NCBI GenBank assembly: GCA_025362255.1
Contig: JANYGY010000197.1
Coordinates: 1-17,369, forward strand
Source of the DNA: Planctomycetales bacterium
Lineage (GTDB): Bacteria; Planctomycetota; UBA11346
Direction: 5' to 3'
DNA: 17,369 nt
Shown: piece after piece, positions 8,267 to 14,941 of the stretch
Numbering within the stretch: the stretch's first letter is position 1
Layout: the number at the start of each line of letters is the position of its first letter
Notes under the pieces: generated by a model
Told to the model about the DNA's origin: nothing
Seen by the model: the letters and a program-made list of their open reading frames with translations, nothing else
The model's database searches: none
Translations under genes and position numbers: made by a program

Positions 8267-8308
8267 TATTTCCGGCTGACTATTTCCGGCTGACTATCTC
8301 CGACAGAC
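8267..8308 (+). repeat. Three tandem 14-bp repeats between phoB and phoR
   Basis: The unit TATTTCCGGCTGAC occurs twice exactly (8267-8280 and 8281-8294). A third copy, TATCTCCGACAGAC (8295-8308), matches at 11 of 14 positions. The array starts one base after the phoB stop codon. The unit length is not a multiple of three and lies outside any gene. It may be a binding site array or a slippage product; nothing in the sequence decides between these. Confidence 0.8.
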
Positions 8309-8323
8309 TCATAGGAGTCGGAG
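8298..8323 (+). promoter_or_regulatory. Hairpin in the phoB-phoR leader
   Basis: CTCCGAC (8298-8304) is followed 12 bases later by its exact reverse complement GTCGGAG (8317-8323). A competing hairpin, GACTC (8306-8310) with GAGTC (8315-8319), overlaps the right arm, so two folds exclude each other. There is a TTTT only at 8335-8338, so it is at best a weak terminator. It could tune read-through from phoB into phoR; this is inference. Confidence 0.4.
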
Positions 8324-8366
8324 TGCCGGCGCTTTTCTCATCCATGCCGGGCGTTAACTCCTGATC

Positions 8367-10127
8367 ATGCGCTTTATGTCATCCGGAATCGGCTGGTTGA
8401 TTTCCGCCGGTCTGATTCTGCTGGCTGTGGCGGGATTGACGTTGGCCTATCAATACCGAATGGTTTCTAGCGAAATCGAACGCGGTCTCACGTCTCAGCT
8501 GCGCGTTGAATGCGACTTGGTCGGATTGGTGGTTGAAGTCGGTGGACGTCTGCCCGAAGCCAAGCTTGCCGGTGATCGTCGATTGACCCTGATCGATAGT
8601 GAGGGTCGGGTGTTGTACGATAGTTCGGCGGATCCACAGGGGATGACCAATCACAATTCACGGCCCGAAGTCCAACTCGCACGACGTGATGGATTTGCGA
8701 TCAGCCGGCGGATCAGCGACACCACCCATCGAGATTATCTGTATGCAGGTAAATTGCTGCCCGATGGCCGGATTGTGAGAATAGCGGCACCTTTAACCGT
8801 TGAGAATGGATTGGTCCAGCGCTTGAGCCTGCCGGTCATCCTGTCGACCGGCGTGGTTGTACTCGGTGGAGGTTTGGCACTGCTCATCTATACGTGGCGC
8901 AGTCGTGAGCGGGTATCCGATCTGGTCGAGGTCAGTCGCGCATTCGGAGCCGGGGATTTCGGACGGCGGGCGCAATTGGTCGGGGCGGATGCATTTGCCC
9001 GTCTCGGTCATGAATTGAACAATCTCGGGAGTCGTTTGCGTGACAGTCAGGAACGGGTGATCGCCCAACGACAATTGCTCGACGGAGCCTTGGGATCCCT
9101 TGCCGAGGGTGTGGCTTGTATCGATCAGCTTGATCGAGTTGTCTACGCTAATGCAGCATATCGCCAATACGCGGCTGGCGGGGCGGATGTTCTCGGCCAG
9201 CCGTATTATCGCTTTTTATCCGCGGATCTGATCGGCCTAGCGATTGTCGGCCTTCACGAAGAGCAGGAAGTCGAGTTCGGATCACTCCGCTTCGAACACC
9301 GTCGGCGACATCTGCAGGCTGCCGTCGCGCCTGCGGGCGAGGGGATCACGGTGGTTGTCCTGCATGACCGGACCGAGCTTGTCCGCGCCGAGTCTGCGCG
9401 TCGCGATTTCCTCTCGGCGGTCAGTCATGAATTGAAGACGCCACTGACGGCGATCATCGGTTATGGTGACACCTTGCTGGATGGAGCTTTGGAATCGCCG
9501 GTCGTCGCCAAGCAGATGGTCGAGGGCATTGTGCGTCACGGTAGTCGGTTGCTCGATCTGGTGCGTGATGTGCTGACGTTGTCCAGACTCGAACATGGGG
9601 CCTGGCTGGTGCGCACCGAACCGGTCGATTGGGCGCAACTTGCGCGCACCGTGCTCGACGATCATCGCGCAGCTGCCTTGGCTAAACCGGTGACGTTGCA
9701 TTACGAAGGTCCTGAACACTGCCCTGGACAATGCGATCCCGAGCTAGTGCGCCAACTGATTGGCAATCTGGTGTCAAATGCGGTCCGCTACAATCGTTCT
9801 GACGGCCATGTCCATGTTCGTCTCGACGTTCGTGGCCAGCGCCTGCAAATATCGGTGCAAGATACCGGCCACGGTATTCCCCCCGAACACCATGCGCGGG
9901 TTTTTGAGCGCTTTTATCGGGTTGACCCGCATCGCAACCGCGCGATCGGCGGTACCGGACTCGGCTTGGCGATTGTCAAACACCTGGCCGAGGTTCTCGG
10001 CGGTGACGTGCGCCTGGAAAGCAGCAGCGAGGGAACCCTCTTCACGGTGGATCTACCGATCGAATTGAAAGACGAGGCCAGCGCAATCCGTCAGCGTACG
10101 CTGGGTCTGCAAGTGGCGTCAAAATGA
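8367..10127 (+). CDS. phoR: Phosphate regulon sensor histidine kinase PhoR, with extracytoplasmic domain, HAMP and PAS
   Basis: Membrane histidine kinase that phosphorylates PhoB when phosphate is limiting and probably dephosphorylates it otherwise. The 586-residue protein has transmembrane helices at about 8-30 and 155-175. Between them is an extracytoplasmic PAS-like domain of about 120 residues, with LTLIDSEGRVLYDSSADP (73-90), a layout more like Bacillus PhoR than E. coli PhoR. A HAMP-like linker (177-228) and a PAS domain (about 235-335) follow. The H-box is FLSAVSHELKTPL with phospho-acceptor H354. The ATPase domain has an N-box at about 464-476, G1 DTGHGIP (499-505), an F-box at FERFYR and G2 GGTGLGLAIVKHL (528-540). 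No clear ribosome site precedes the ATG at 8367; an in-frame TAA at 8355 rules out a much earlier start. A second Met is residue 4. Confidence 0.93.
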   Translation: MRFMSSGIGWLISAGLILLAVAGLTLAYQYRMVSSEIERGLTSQLRVECDLVGLVVEVGGRLPEAKLAGDRRLTLIDSEGRVLYDSSADPQGMTNHNSRPEVQLARRDGFAISRRISDTTHRDYLYAGKLLPDGRIVRIAAPLTVENGLVQRLSLPVILSTGVVVLGGGLALLIYTWRSRERVSDLVEVSRAFGAGDFGRRAQLVGADAFARLGHELNNLGSRLRDSQERVIAQRQLLDGALGSLAEGVACIDQLDRVVYANAAYRQYAAGGADVLGQPYYRFLSADLIGLAIVGLHEEQEVEFGSLRFEHRRRHLQAAVAPAGEGITVVVLHDRTELVRAESARRDFLSAVSHELKTPLTAIIGYGDTLLDGALESPVVAKQMVEGIVRHGSRLLDLVRDVLTLSRLEHGAWLVRTEPVDWAQLARTVLDDHRAAALAKPVTLHYEGPEHCPGQCDPELVRQLIGNLVSNAVRYNRSDGHVHVRLDVRGQRLQISVQDTGHGIPPEHHARVFERFYRVDPHRNRAIGGTGLGLAIVKHLAEVLGGDVRLESSSEGTLFTVDLPIELKDEASAIRQRTLGLQVASK

Positions 10128-10390
10128 TTCTTCGAGGAATTTGAGATTGAACAGGAGGTCGCAGAGATCGCAGAGAGGGAAGAATTGGCAGGAAGGTGAG
10201 GAAGAAGAGAGCGTGGAGGGTGCCAAGGTGGGGCACAGTCCCCTAACCCTAAAATGCTTGCCCCAAACAATCAGCGTTAAAGCCACCACTTACTCTTATG
10301 TGAGGCCTGATTCAGAGTGTGGGCATGTCGGGTTGATAATCACATTACGTAAAACCCGCAGATGGGCCGCAACTGCGCTTTTCAGGATAA
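10128..10390. other. Non-coding gap between phoR and rpsA terminator
   Basis: I see no gene here. The first part, to about 10220, is strongly purine-rich on the + strand and contains the GCAGAG repeat listed separately. The rest (10220-10390) has mixed composition. The small reading frames that cross it have no ribosome site and a low-complexity Arg/Glu product, so I do not call them. Confidence 0.6.
10144..10200 (+). repeat. Purine-rich element with tandem TCGCAGAGA repeat
   Basis: TCGCAGAGA occurs twice in tandem (10159-10167 and 10168-10176), preceded by TTGAACAGGAGG-like sequence and followed by more A/G-rich runs (GAGGGAAGAA, GGAAGGTGAGGAAG). From memory, intergenic sequences of the type GAACAGGAG...GCAGAG...GCAGAG recur many times in genomes of environmental bacteria such as Planctomycetota and Verrucomicrobiota. 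Membership in such a dispersed family is not shown by this single copy. Boundaries are approximate. Confidence 0.45.
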
Positions 10391-10427
10391 AATAAGCCCC
10401 CCAGGCAAGGTGCCTGGGGGGCTTATT
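10391..10427 (-). terminator. Rho-independent terminator of rpsA, probably bidirectional
   Basis: AATAAGCCCCCCAGGCA (10391-10407) and TGCCTGGGGGGCTTATT (10411-10427) form a perfect 17-bp stem with a 3-base loop. On the - strand it lies 24 bases after the rpsA stop codon, and the stem ends in CTTATTTTATCC, a usable U-rich tail. On the + strand the tail is TTATTGTTTAC, so it can also stop transcripts arriving from the phosphate operon, whose last gene ends about 260 bases upstream. Confidence 0.9.
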
Positions 10428-10450
10428 GTTTACACCGAATCAGGAATGAT

Positions 10451-12064
10451 TCAGGCGGTCTTCATGGTCAGACCGATTTTGCGCGTCTCGGCCTCGACGT
10501 TGAGGACCTTGACCTTTATCGCTTCGCCGACGGGCAGCTCTTCGACCGTCTTGTCGCCCAGCTCGCTGACGTGCAGCAGGCCTTCGAGGCCGTCGAGGAT
10601 TTCGACGAACACGCCAAAGTTGGTCACTTTGGTGACCTTGCCATCAAGGATGGTGCCCTTCTTCAGCTTGTTCGGGATTTCGTCGGTCCAGGGGTCGGCA
10701 GACAGCTGCTTCATTCCGAGGCTGATGCGCTGACGTTCGCGGTCGATCTCGAGGATCACGCAATCAACGACCTGATCTTTGTTGATCTCAGGGGCTGGGT
10801 GCGTGAGCTTCTTGGTCCAGCTGATGTCGTTGACATGCAGCAGGCCTTCGATGCCGGGCTCGATCTCGACGAACGCACCATAGTTGGTGAGGTTCTTGAC
10901 CGTACCGGTGACCTTGGCGCCGACCGGGAAGCGATCCTTGATGGTTTCCCAAGGATTCGATTCGGCCTGCTTCATGCCGAGCGAGATTTCCTGCTTCTCG
11001 TGATCGATCTCGAGGATCATCACGCGCACTTTGTCGCCGACCTTGACCACTTCGTTCGGATGAGCGACCTGACGGGTCCAGGACATTTCGCTGACGTGGA
11101 CGAGGCCTTCGATGCCGTCTTCGAGACGAACGAACGCGCCGTAGGTCATCAGGTTGACGACTTCGCCGCCATGGTTCGAACCGATTGGGTAGCGCTCGCC
11201 GATATCTTCCCACGGGTTGCGGGTCTTCTGCTTGAGGCCGAGGCTGATGCGGTTGCGTTCGGCATCGTAGTCGAGGACCACGACTTCGATCTTCTGGCCG
11301 ATGTGCACGACTTCCGAGGGATGCGAGACGCGGCCCCACGACATGTCGGTGATGTGCAGCAAGCCGTCGAGACCGCCGAGGTCGATGAACGCACCGAAGT
11401 CGGTGATATTCTTGACCTGACCTTCGCGGAGGTCGCCGACATGGAGTTCCTTGACCAGGTTCTCGCGGTTCTTCTTGCGCTCTTCTTCAAGCACCTTGCG
11501 GCGCGAGACGACGATGTTCTTGCGCTCGATGTCGATCTTGATGATTTCGGCTTCGATTTCTTGGCCGATGTATTCGCCGACATCCGGCGCACGGCGCAGG
11601 TCGACCTGGGAAGCAGGCAGGAACACCGGCACGCCGATGTCGACCAGCAGGCCGCCCTTGATCTTGCGCACGACGCGACCTTTGACGCGATCGCCTTCTT
11701 TGTTGCTGCCGAGAACCTGGTTCCAGCCGATCTGGAGATCCGCCTGGCGCTTGGACAGGACGAGGTCGCCGGTCGGCTTGACCTCGACGATCATGACCTG
11801 GACCTTCGAGCCGATGGAGGTGTCGCCCGCCATGAACTCTTCGCCAGGGACGACGCCTTCGGACTTGTAGCCGATGTCGATGACTACGTCGTCGTTATGG
11901 TGACCGACAACGAAGCCGGTTACGATGGTGCGAGGCTCGAAGGCGTTTTTGCTCGTATCGAGGCTGGCGACCAGGAACTTTTCGTATTCGGTGCCGAGAA
12001 TGGCTTCGAGTTCGCTGGCGAGGAGAATGTCGTCAACGACATTGATTTGTTCGGGGAATTTCAT
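10451..12064 (-). CDS. rpsA: 30S ribosomal protein S1
   Basis: S1 binds mRNA on the small ribosomal subunit and helps start translation on structured or weak-SD messages. The 537-residue protein contains six S1 (OB-fold) repeats at about 46-105, 122-190, 207-277, 293-365, 380-452 and 467-535, the same number as E. coli S1. Repeats 3-6 carry the typical pattern of NxTxxGAFV-like start, GLLHVSExSW middle and ISLGxKQ end. The first two are more divergent, as is usual, because they anchor S1 to the ribosome. Codon use is strongly biased, as in highly expressed genes, which leaves an open but meaningless frame on the opposite strand. The ATG at 12064 has no good SD within 15 bases, as in E. coli rpsA, where S1 represses its own translation. 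It is transcribed convergently with phoR. Confidence 0.96.
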   Translation of the reverse strand: MKFPEQINVVDDILLASELEAILGTEYEKFLVASLDTSKNAFEPRTIVTGFVVGHHNDDVVIDIGYKSEGVVPGEEFMAGDTSIGSKVQVMIVEVKPTGDLVLSKRQADLQIGWNQVLGSNKEGDRVKGRVVRKIKGGLLVDIGVPVFLPASQVDLRRAPDVGEYIGQEIEAEIIKIDIERKNIVVSRRKVLEEERKKNRENLVKELHVGDLREGQVKNITDFGAFIDLGGLDGLLHITDMSWGRVSHPSEVVHIGQKIEVVVLDYDAERNRISLGLKQKTRNPWEDIGERYPIGSNHGGEVVNLMTYGAFVRLEDGIEGLVHVSEMSWTRQVAHPNEVVKVGDKVRVMILEIDHEKQEISLGMKQAESNPWETIKDRFPVGAKVTGTVKNLTNYGAFVEIEPGIEGLLHVNDISWTKKLTHPAPEINKDQVVDCVILEIDRERQRISLGMKQLSADPWTDEIPNKLKKGTILDGKVTKVTNFGVFVEILDGLEGLLHVSELGDKTVEELPVGEAIKVKVLNVEAETRKIGLTMKTA

Positions 12065-12318
12065 GGTATGGGCACATCGTCCTGAAATTCAGGAGGATGT
12101 TATTCGGGGCAGGGGCCGGTGACCCTGGTGGTCATCTGGCCTGGTACACGTCACGTGAAACCTGCGGACCATCCGCGGGGGTCAAAGACGAAGGTGCAGC
12201 ACGCTACTGCCGAGGCGTGCAAGTCAACGTGATCGCCCCGGTTTTAACCGATTTCGCGGGTCCCCGGTTCGCCTCAGCGGCTGGCTTAGCGGATCGCCAA
12301 TCGTATGGTTGTCGGTCT
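12065..12318. other. Divergent intergenic region between rpsA and the beta-barrel gene
   Basis: This 254-bp stretch must hold the rpsA promoter and leader, and the promoter of the + strand gene at 12319. Visible structure includes a short palindrome TCCTGAAATTCAGGA (12080-12094), the 8-bp palindrome TCACGTGA (12151-12158), and a hairpin CCTGCGGA/TCCGCGGG (12161-12168 with 12172-12179, one G-T pair). TTGACT on the - strand at 12227-12222 could be a -35 box, but no matching -10 is convincing. Confidence 0.4.
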
Positions 12319-13077
12319 ATGCGTTGTCCAACGCTGATTTTTAGCGTTATTTTTGGCTTTCCGGTCGTTTCTCACCACGATCTCCGGGGGGTTGAAGATC
12401 AACCCATCGCTTTGGCCGGTTCCACTACAGGCCAAGTCGAAAAAGAGCCGACCTTTTCGTGGGTTCCGCGAACCGCACCGGTGCCCGTCATCCTGACCAG
12501 CGGAACGATCAGCGGTTTTGCCGGAGTGCGGGCGATCAGTGGTCCGGCGTGGCGTGATCTTGGTCCTATCTTCCAGGTCGGTGCTCAGGCCGCCCTCGGA
12601 GCGACGTCGTGGTGGGTCCGCCCGGTCGTCGGCTATTATCATGCCAGCGGCGGTGGCGAATACGCGGACACCGGCGAGTATGATCTCAATCTTGGGTTCC
12701 TCGGCAGCTATCGCGAATTCGAGGCCCGCGGCGTGGTCGATGTGGCGATCGACGAACTCGCCCTCGGGGTTGGGCATGAGTGGGCCTGGCGATGGCTGCG
12801 CGTTGCCGGAGCCGGTGGGGCGGGCTGGGTGCACGCCAAGGTCACCGACACACCGGCGAAGACTATTTTCCGCCAATTCGCTTTATCGGATCTCAGCGAG
12901 CGACACGGCCAGGCGCAGACGGTTTCATGGTGGACCGAGTTGGGTGTCCGATCCGAGGTCGGGGTGATTCAAATGGGGTTGGCGGTGCGCTACACCTACG
13001 CCGGGCTGACGGTGATTGAGCGTGATTTGGATGCCGGCGGGACGCAGCTTGGCGGCACGCTGACCTGGGATTGGTAA
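12319..13077 (+). CDS. Hypothetical exported protein, probable small outer-membrane beta barrel
   Basis: I do not recognise a named family. From the ATG at 12319 the product is 252 residues. It opens with a short hydrophobic segment (MRCPTLIFSVIFGF) that could be a signal peptide. The remainder is rich in Gly, Trp and Tyr, with alternating polar/apolar stretches such as PIFQVGAQAAL, WWVRPVVGYYHASG, YDLNLGFLGSY, LALGVGHEWAWRW, VIQMGLAVRYTYAG and QLGGTLTWDW. It ends on an aromatic residue, as barrel proteins usually do. About eight such strands can be counted. An earlier in-frame ATG at 12097 directly abuts AGGAGG, which leaves no spacing for a ribosome, and the added 74 residues look non-coding. 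No SD is evident at 12319 either. It stands alone between rpsA and a convergent regulator gene 19 bp away. Confidence 0.6.
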   Translation: MRCPTLIFSVIFGFPVVSHHDLRGVEDQPIALAGSTTGQVEKEPTFSWVPRTAPVPVILTSGTISGFAGVRAISGPAWRDLGPIFQVGAQAALGATSWWVRPVVGYYHASGGGEYADTGEYDLNLGFLGSYREFEARGVVDVAIDELALGVGHEWAWRWLRVAGAGGAGWVHAKVTDTPAKTIFRQFALSDLSERHGQAQTVSWWTELGVRSEVGVIQMGLAVRYTYAGLTVIERDLDAGGTQLGGTLTWDW

Positions 13078-13096
13078 ATCGACTTCTTAGCAGAGT

Positions 13097-13978
13097 TCAA
13101 ACATGGCCGCGGGCACGGAATGCGGCCGGCGGCAGGCCCATGCGCTGGCGGAACGCGCGGGTGAAATAATAGCGGTCGCCAAAGCCGCAGTCGGTGGCGA
13201 TCGCGTCGATGGATTCGGTAGAAAAGAGCAACCGCTGCGCAGCGGCGGCCAAGCGGCGTTCAAGCACGTATTGGGTGGGCGTCTGGCCGACCGCGGTGCG
13301 GAAACAGCGGATGAAATGGTCAGCGCTCAAGCCGCAGGCGTGAGCCAAGAGCGGATTGCTCAACGTCTCGTTGAAGCGGTCTTCGATCATCGTCAAAGCC
13401 GGAGCAACCACCGCGCTGATTCCACGCAGCTCGAGGCAGCGTTGCGAGCGATCCGGCGGCAACGCCGCGAACAGCCGGCCTAGGGCTTCGTAAATCACGG
13501 ATTTGACGTGGCACAGCTTTGCCGCCGGAGCGAGTGCGTGATCGGCCATCTGCGCGCGCAGGCGGGCGCAGGCCGCGCGCAGCGGTGGATCCAGGGCCAC
13601 CGCCAAGGGCCGCGGGAACACATCACGAACCACCGCGCCGGGAATTCCGACGAGTTCGACGTGGGCATATAGATGCGCCAACGGCTCAACATTGCGGCAG
13701 CTGAAGCGCACCCACGCCGGGACGAAATGCACCTGGCCGGCGGTCAATGCGTAGCGTTTGCCTCCGCCCAGCAGCAGTTCGGCACCATCGCGATCATTGG
13801 CATAAAATCGCCAATAGGGCGAGCGCACATCGCGGGCGTCCCACGTCCGATCGATCGTCACCGTCTCGGCAGCGAGCACCCGCAGGTGCAGCGCGTCATC
13901 GGCGGTGAGCGGGGTCATGCCGGAAAAGGATACAACCATGCCGGAAGCGTCCATGGGCATGGTCGAGGGTTGGTGCAT
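13097..13978 (-). CDS. AraC-family transcriptional regulator
   Basis: A DNA-binding regulator with an N-terminal sensor half and a C-terminal AraC double helix-turn-helix. In the 293-residue frame, residues about 28-110 form a cupin-like beta-rich domain containing SPYWRFYANDRDGAELLLGG, a pattern common in AraC regulators of the PVC group. The DNA-binding domain is at about 193-290. The first HTH is around NPLLAHACGLSADHFIRCFR. The second is IDAIATDCGFGDRYYFTRAFR, followed by the family hallmark GLPPAAFR. The start is uncertain: Met codons at residues 1, 7, 9, 14 and 21 are possible, and none has a clear SD. The outermost ATG lies in a palindrome shared with the divergent dioxygenase gene, so it probably controls that gene and perhaps itself. 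The ligand is unknown. Confidence 0.9.
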   Translation of the reverse strand: MHQPSTMPMDASGMVVSFSGMTPLTADDALHLRVLAAETVTIDRTWDARDVRSPYWRFYANDRDGAELLLGGGKRYALTAGQVHFVPAWVRFSCRNVEPLAHLYAHVELVGIPGAVVRDVFPRPLAVALDPPLRAACARLRAQMADHALAPAAKLCHVKSVIYEALGRLFAALPPDRSQRCLELRGISAVVAPALTMIEDRFNETLSNPLLAHACGLSADHFIRCFRTAVGQTPTQYVLERRLAAAAQRLLFSTESIDAIATDCGFGDRYYFTRAFRQRMGLPPAAFRARGHV

Positions 13979-13995
13979 ACCATGCAGGTATGCAC
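13973..13995. promoter_or_regulatory. Perfect palindrome between the divergent araC-type and phyH-type genes, candidate operator
   Basis: GTGCATACC (13973-13981) and GGTATGCAC (13987-13995) are exact reverse complements around a 5-base centre. TGCA occurs three times at near-regular spacing (13974, 13983, 13991), and GCATACCATGC (13975-13985) forms a second overlapping symmetry. The regulator's outermost ATG (13978-13976, - strand) lies in the left arm and the dioxygenase ATG (13990-13992) in the right arm. It is the only conspicuous structure between the genes and is a good candidate regulator-binding site. Confidence 0.6.
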
Positions 13996-14937
13996 ACCAC
14001 GCTAAAAACAGCCACTCCAGTCGATCTGCTTCCCGAAGATATACCGCGCCTGCCGACGGTCACCGTCGCTGAGCTGGAAGTCCACGCCGCGGATTTGGAC
14101 TCGGAGCGCGCCGCCGCCATCTATCGTAAACATGGTGCTCTGATCATCCGCGGGTTGTACAAATCTACGATGGCCGGGGTCCGCCGGGACATCGAACGAG
14201 CTGCGGCGCAGGCGATCAGCTTGATTCCGCAGGCGAAAAAATGCAACGAAGGCTGGCTGACTCCGGATGGTACGTTGCTGCTGCCAGCGCCGCCGCATTA
14301 CCATCGTGAACAGCAACTCATGGTGCTGCAGTGCGACTATAAGACCTCGGCCAACATCTTTCGCGCCGCAGTTGATGATACGATGTGCGACCTGGCGGCG
14401 GCACTGATCGGTCCCGATGTCGAGTTGTTCATGGATGGCCAGGTGCTCTACAAAGAGCCGGTCGGTGGCCATCCCAAGCACCTGCATCAGGACTCGGCCT
14501 ATTTCGAGCACCGTCTCGAAGGCCCGCTGGCGGCGTTGACCTATGTCGTCGACACCGATCTCACCAATGGTGCGCTGCATGTCATCCCCGGGTCGCATCG
14601 CTGCGGCGTGATTCCGCATGTCGACACGTTTTCTCATCTTGGTCTGCCGGCTGACATCTGGCCGTGGGAACGCGCCGTGCCGATCTGCGGTCAGGCGGGC
14701 GATGCGATCCTGTTCCACGTGCACACGATCCACGGCAGCAAGGAAAACTTCAGCACGGCGCCGCGCCCGGTGTTCATCAATCGGTACCGCGATGCCGCTG
14801 ATTACGTGGTGGTCGGGGCGACCAGCACGGCTGCGCGCAAGGAAGCCGAAAGCCAGGAAGCCCGCAAGGCGGTCGAACGCAGCCGCAATCAGCAACGCGG
14901 CCTGATGGTCCGCGGATACCGTGGATACATGGGATAA
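13990..14937 (+). CDS. Phytanoyl-CoA dioxygenase (PhyH) family Fe(II)/2-oxoglutarate oxygenase
   Basis: A non-haem iron oxygenase that would couple oxidation of an unknown small molecule to decarboxylation of 2-oxoglutarate. The 315-residue protein carries the PhyH-type jelly-roll signature. The iron ligands H166 and D168 lie in HLHQDSAYFE, the distal ligand H248 in FHVHTIHGSKEN, and the probable 2-oxoglutarate-binding R259 in APRPVF. GALHVIPGSHRCGV (194-207) is the conserved turn before the distal His, and HGALIIRGLY (48-57) is the usual N-terminal motif. The C-terminal 30 residues are charged and rich in Arg. ATG 13990 is the first possible start in frame; AGGT directly abuts it, so initiation may not use SD pairing. 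It is divergent from the AraC-type regulator. Its stop is 4 bp from that of the next, convergent gene. The substrate cannot be told from sequence. Confidence 0.9.
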   Translation: MHTTLKTATPVDLLPEDIPRLPTVTVAELEVHAADLDSERAAAIYRKHGALIIRGLYKSTMAGVRRDIERAAAQAISLIPQAKKCNEGWLTPDGTLLLPAPPHYHREQQLMVLQCDYKTSANIFRAAVDDTMCDLAAALIGPDVELFMDGQVLYKEPVGGHPKHLHQDSAYFEHRLEGPLAALTYVVDTDLTNGALHVIPGSHRCGVIPHVDTFSHLGLPADIWPWERAVPICGQAGDAILFHVHTIHGSKENFSTAPRPVFINRYRDAADYVVVGATSTAARKEAESQEARKAVERSRNQQRGLMVRGYRGYMG

Positions 14938-14941
14938 AAGG

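Noticed and set aside
10329..10358. Weak inverted repeat CGGGTT/AACCCG in the phoR-rpsA gap
   Set aside because: Only 6 bp with an 18-base loop, which is expected by chance. The 17-bp terminator nearby explains termination.
10141..10395. An 84-codon frame in the phoR-rpsA gap
   Set aside because: It begins with TTG, has no proper SD, runs through a purine-rich repeat and ends in the terminator stem. The product (Arg/Gln/Glu-rich at first) looks like translated repeat.
10571..12085. A 504-codon open frame on the + strand opposite rpsA
   Set aside because: Its product is an Asp/Val/Leu/His-rich low-complexity sequence created by the biased codon use of rpsA on the other strand. The S1 domains of rpsA are unmistakable, and the frame has no ribosome site.
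12097..12318. N-terminal extension of the barrel-like gene from the ATG at 12097
   Set aside because: AGGAGG directly touches this ATG, leaving no spacing. The added residues have no domain character and would place the hydrophobic segment inside the protein.
13990..14895. Long frame on the - strand opposite the dioxygenase gene (297 codons)
   Set aside because: The + strand product has complete PhyH motifs. The opposite frame is a shadow with no recognisable domain.
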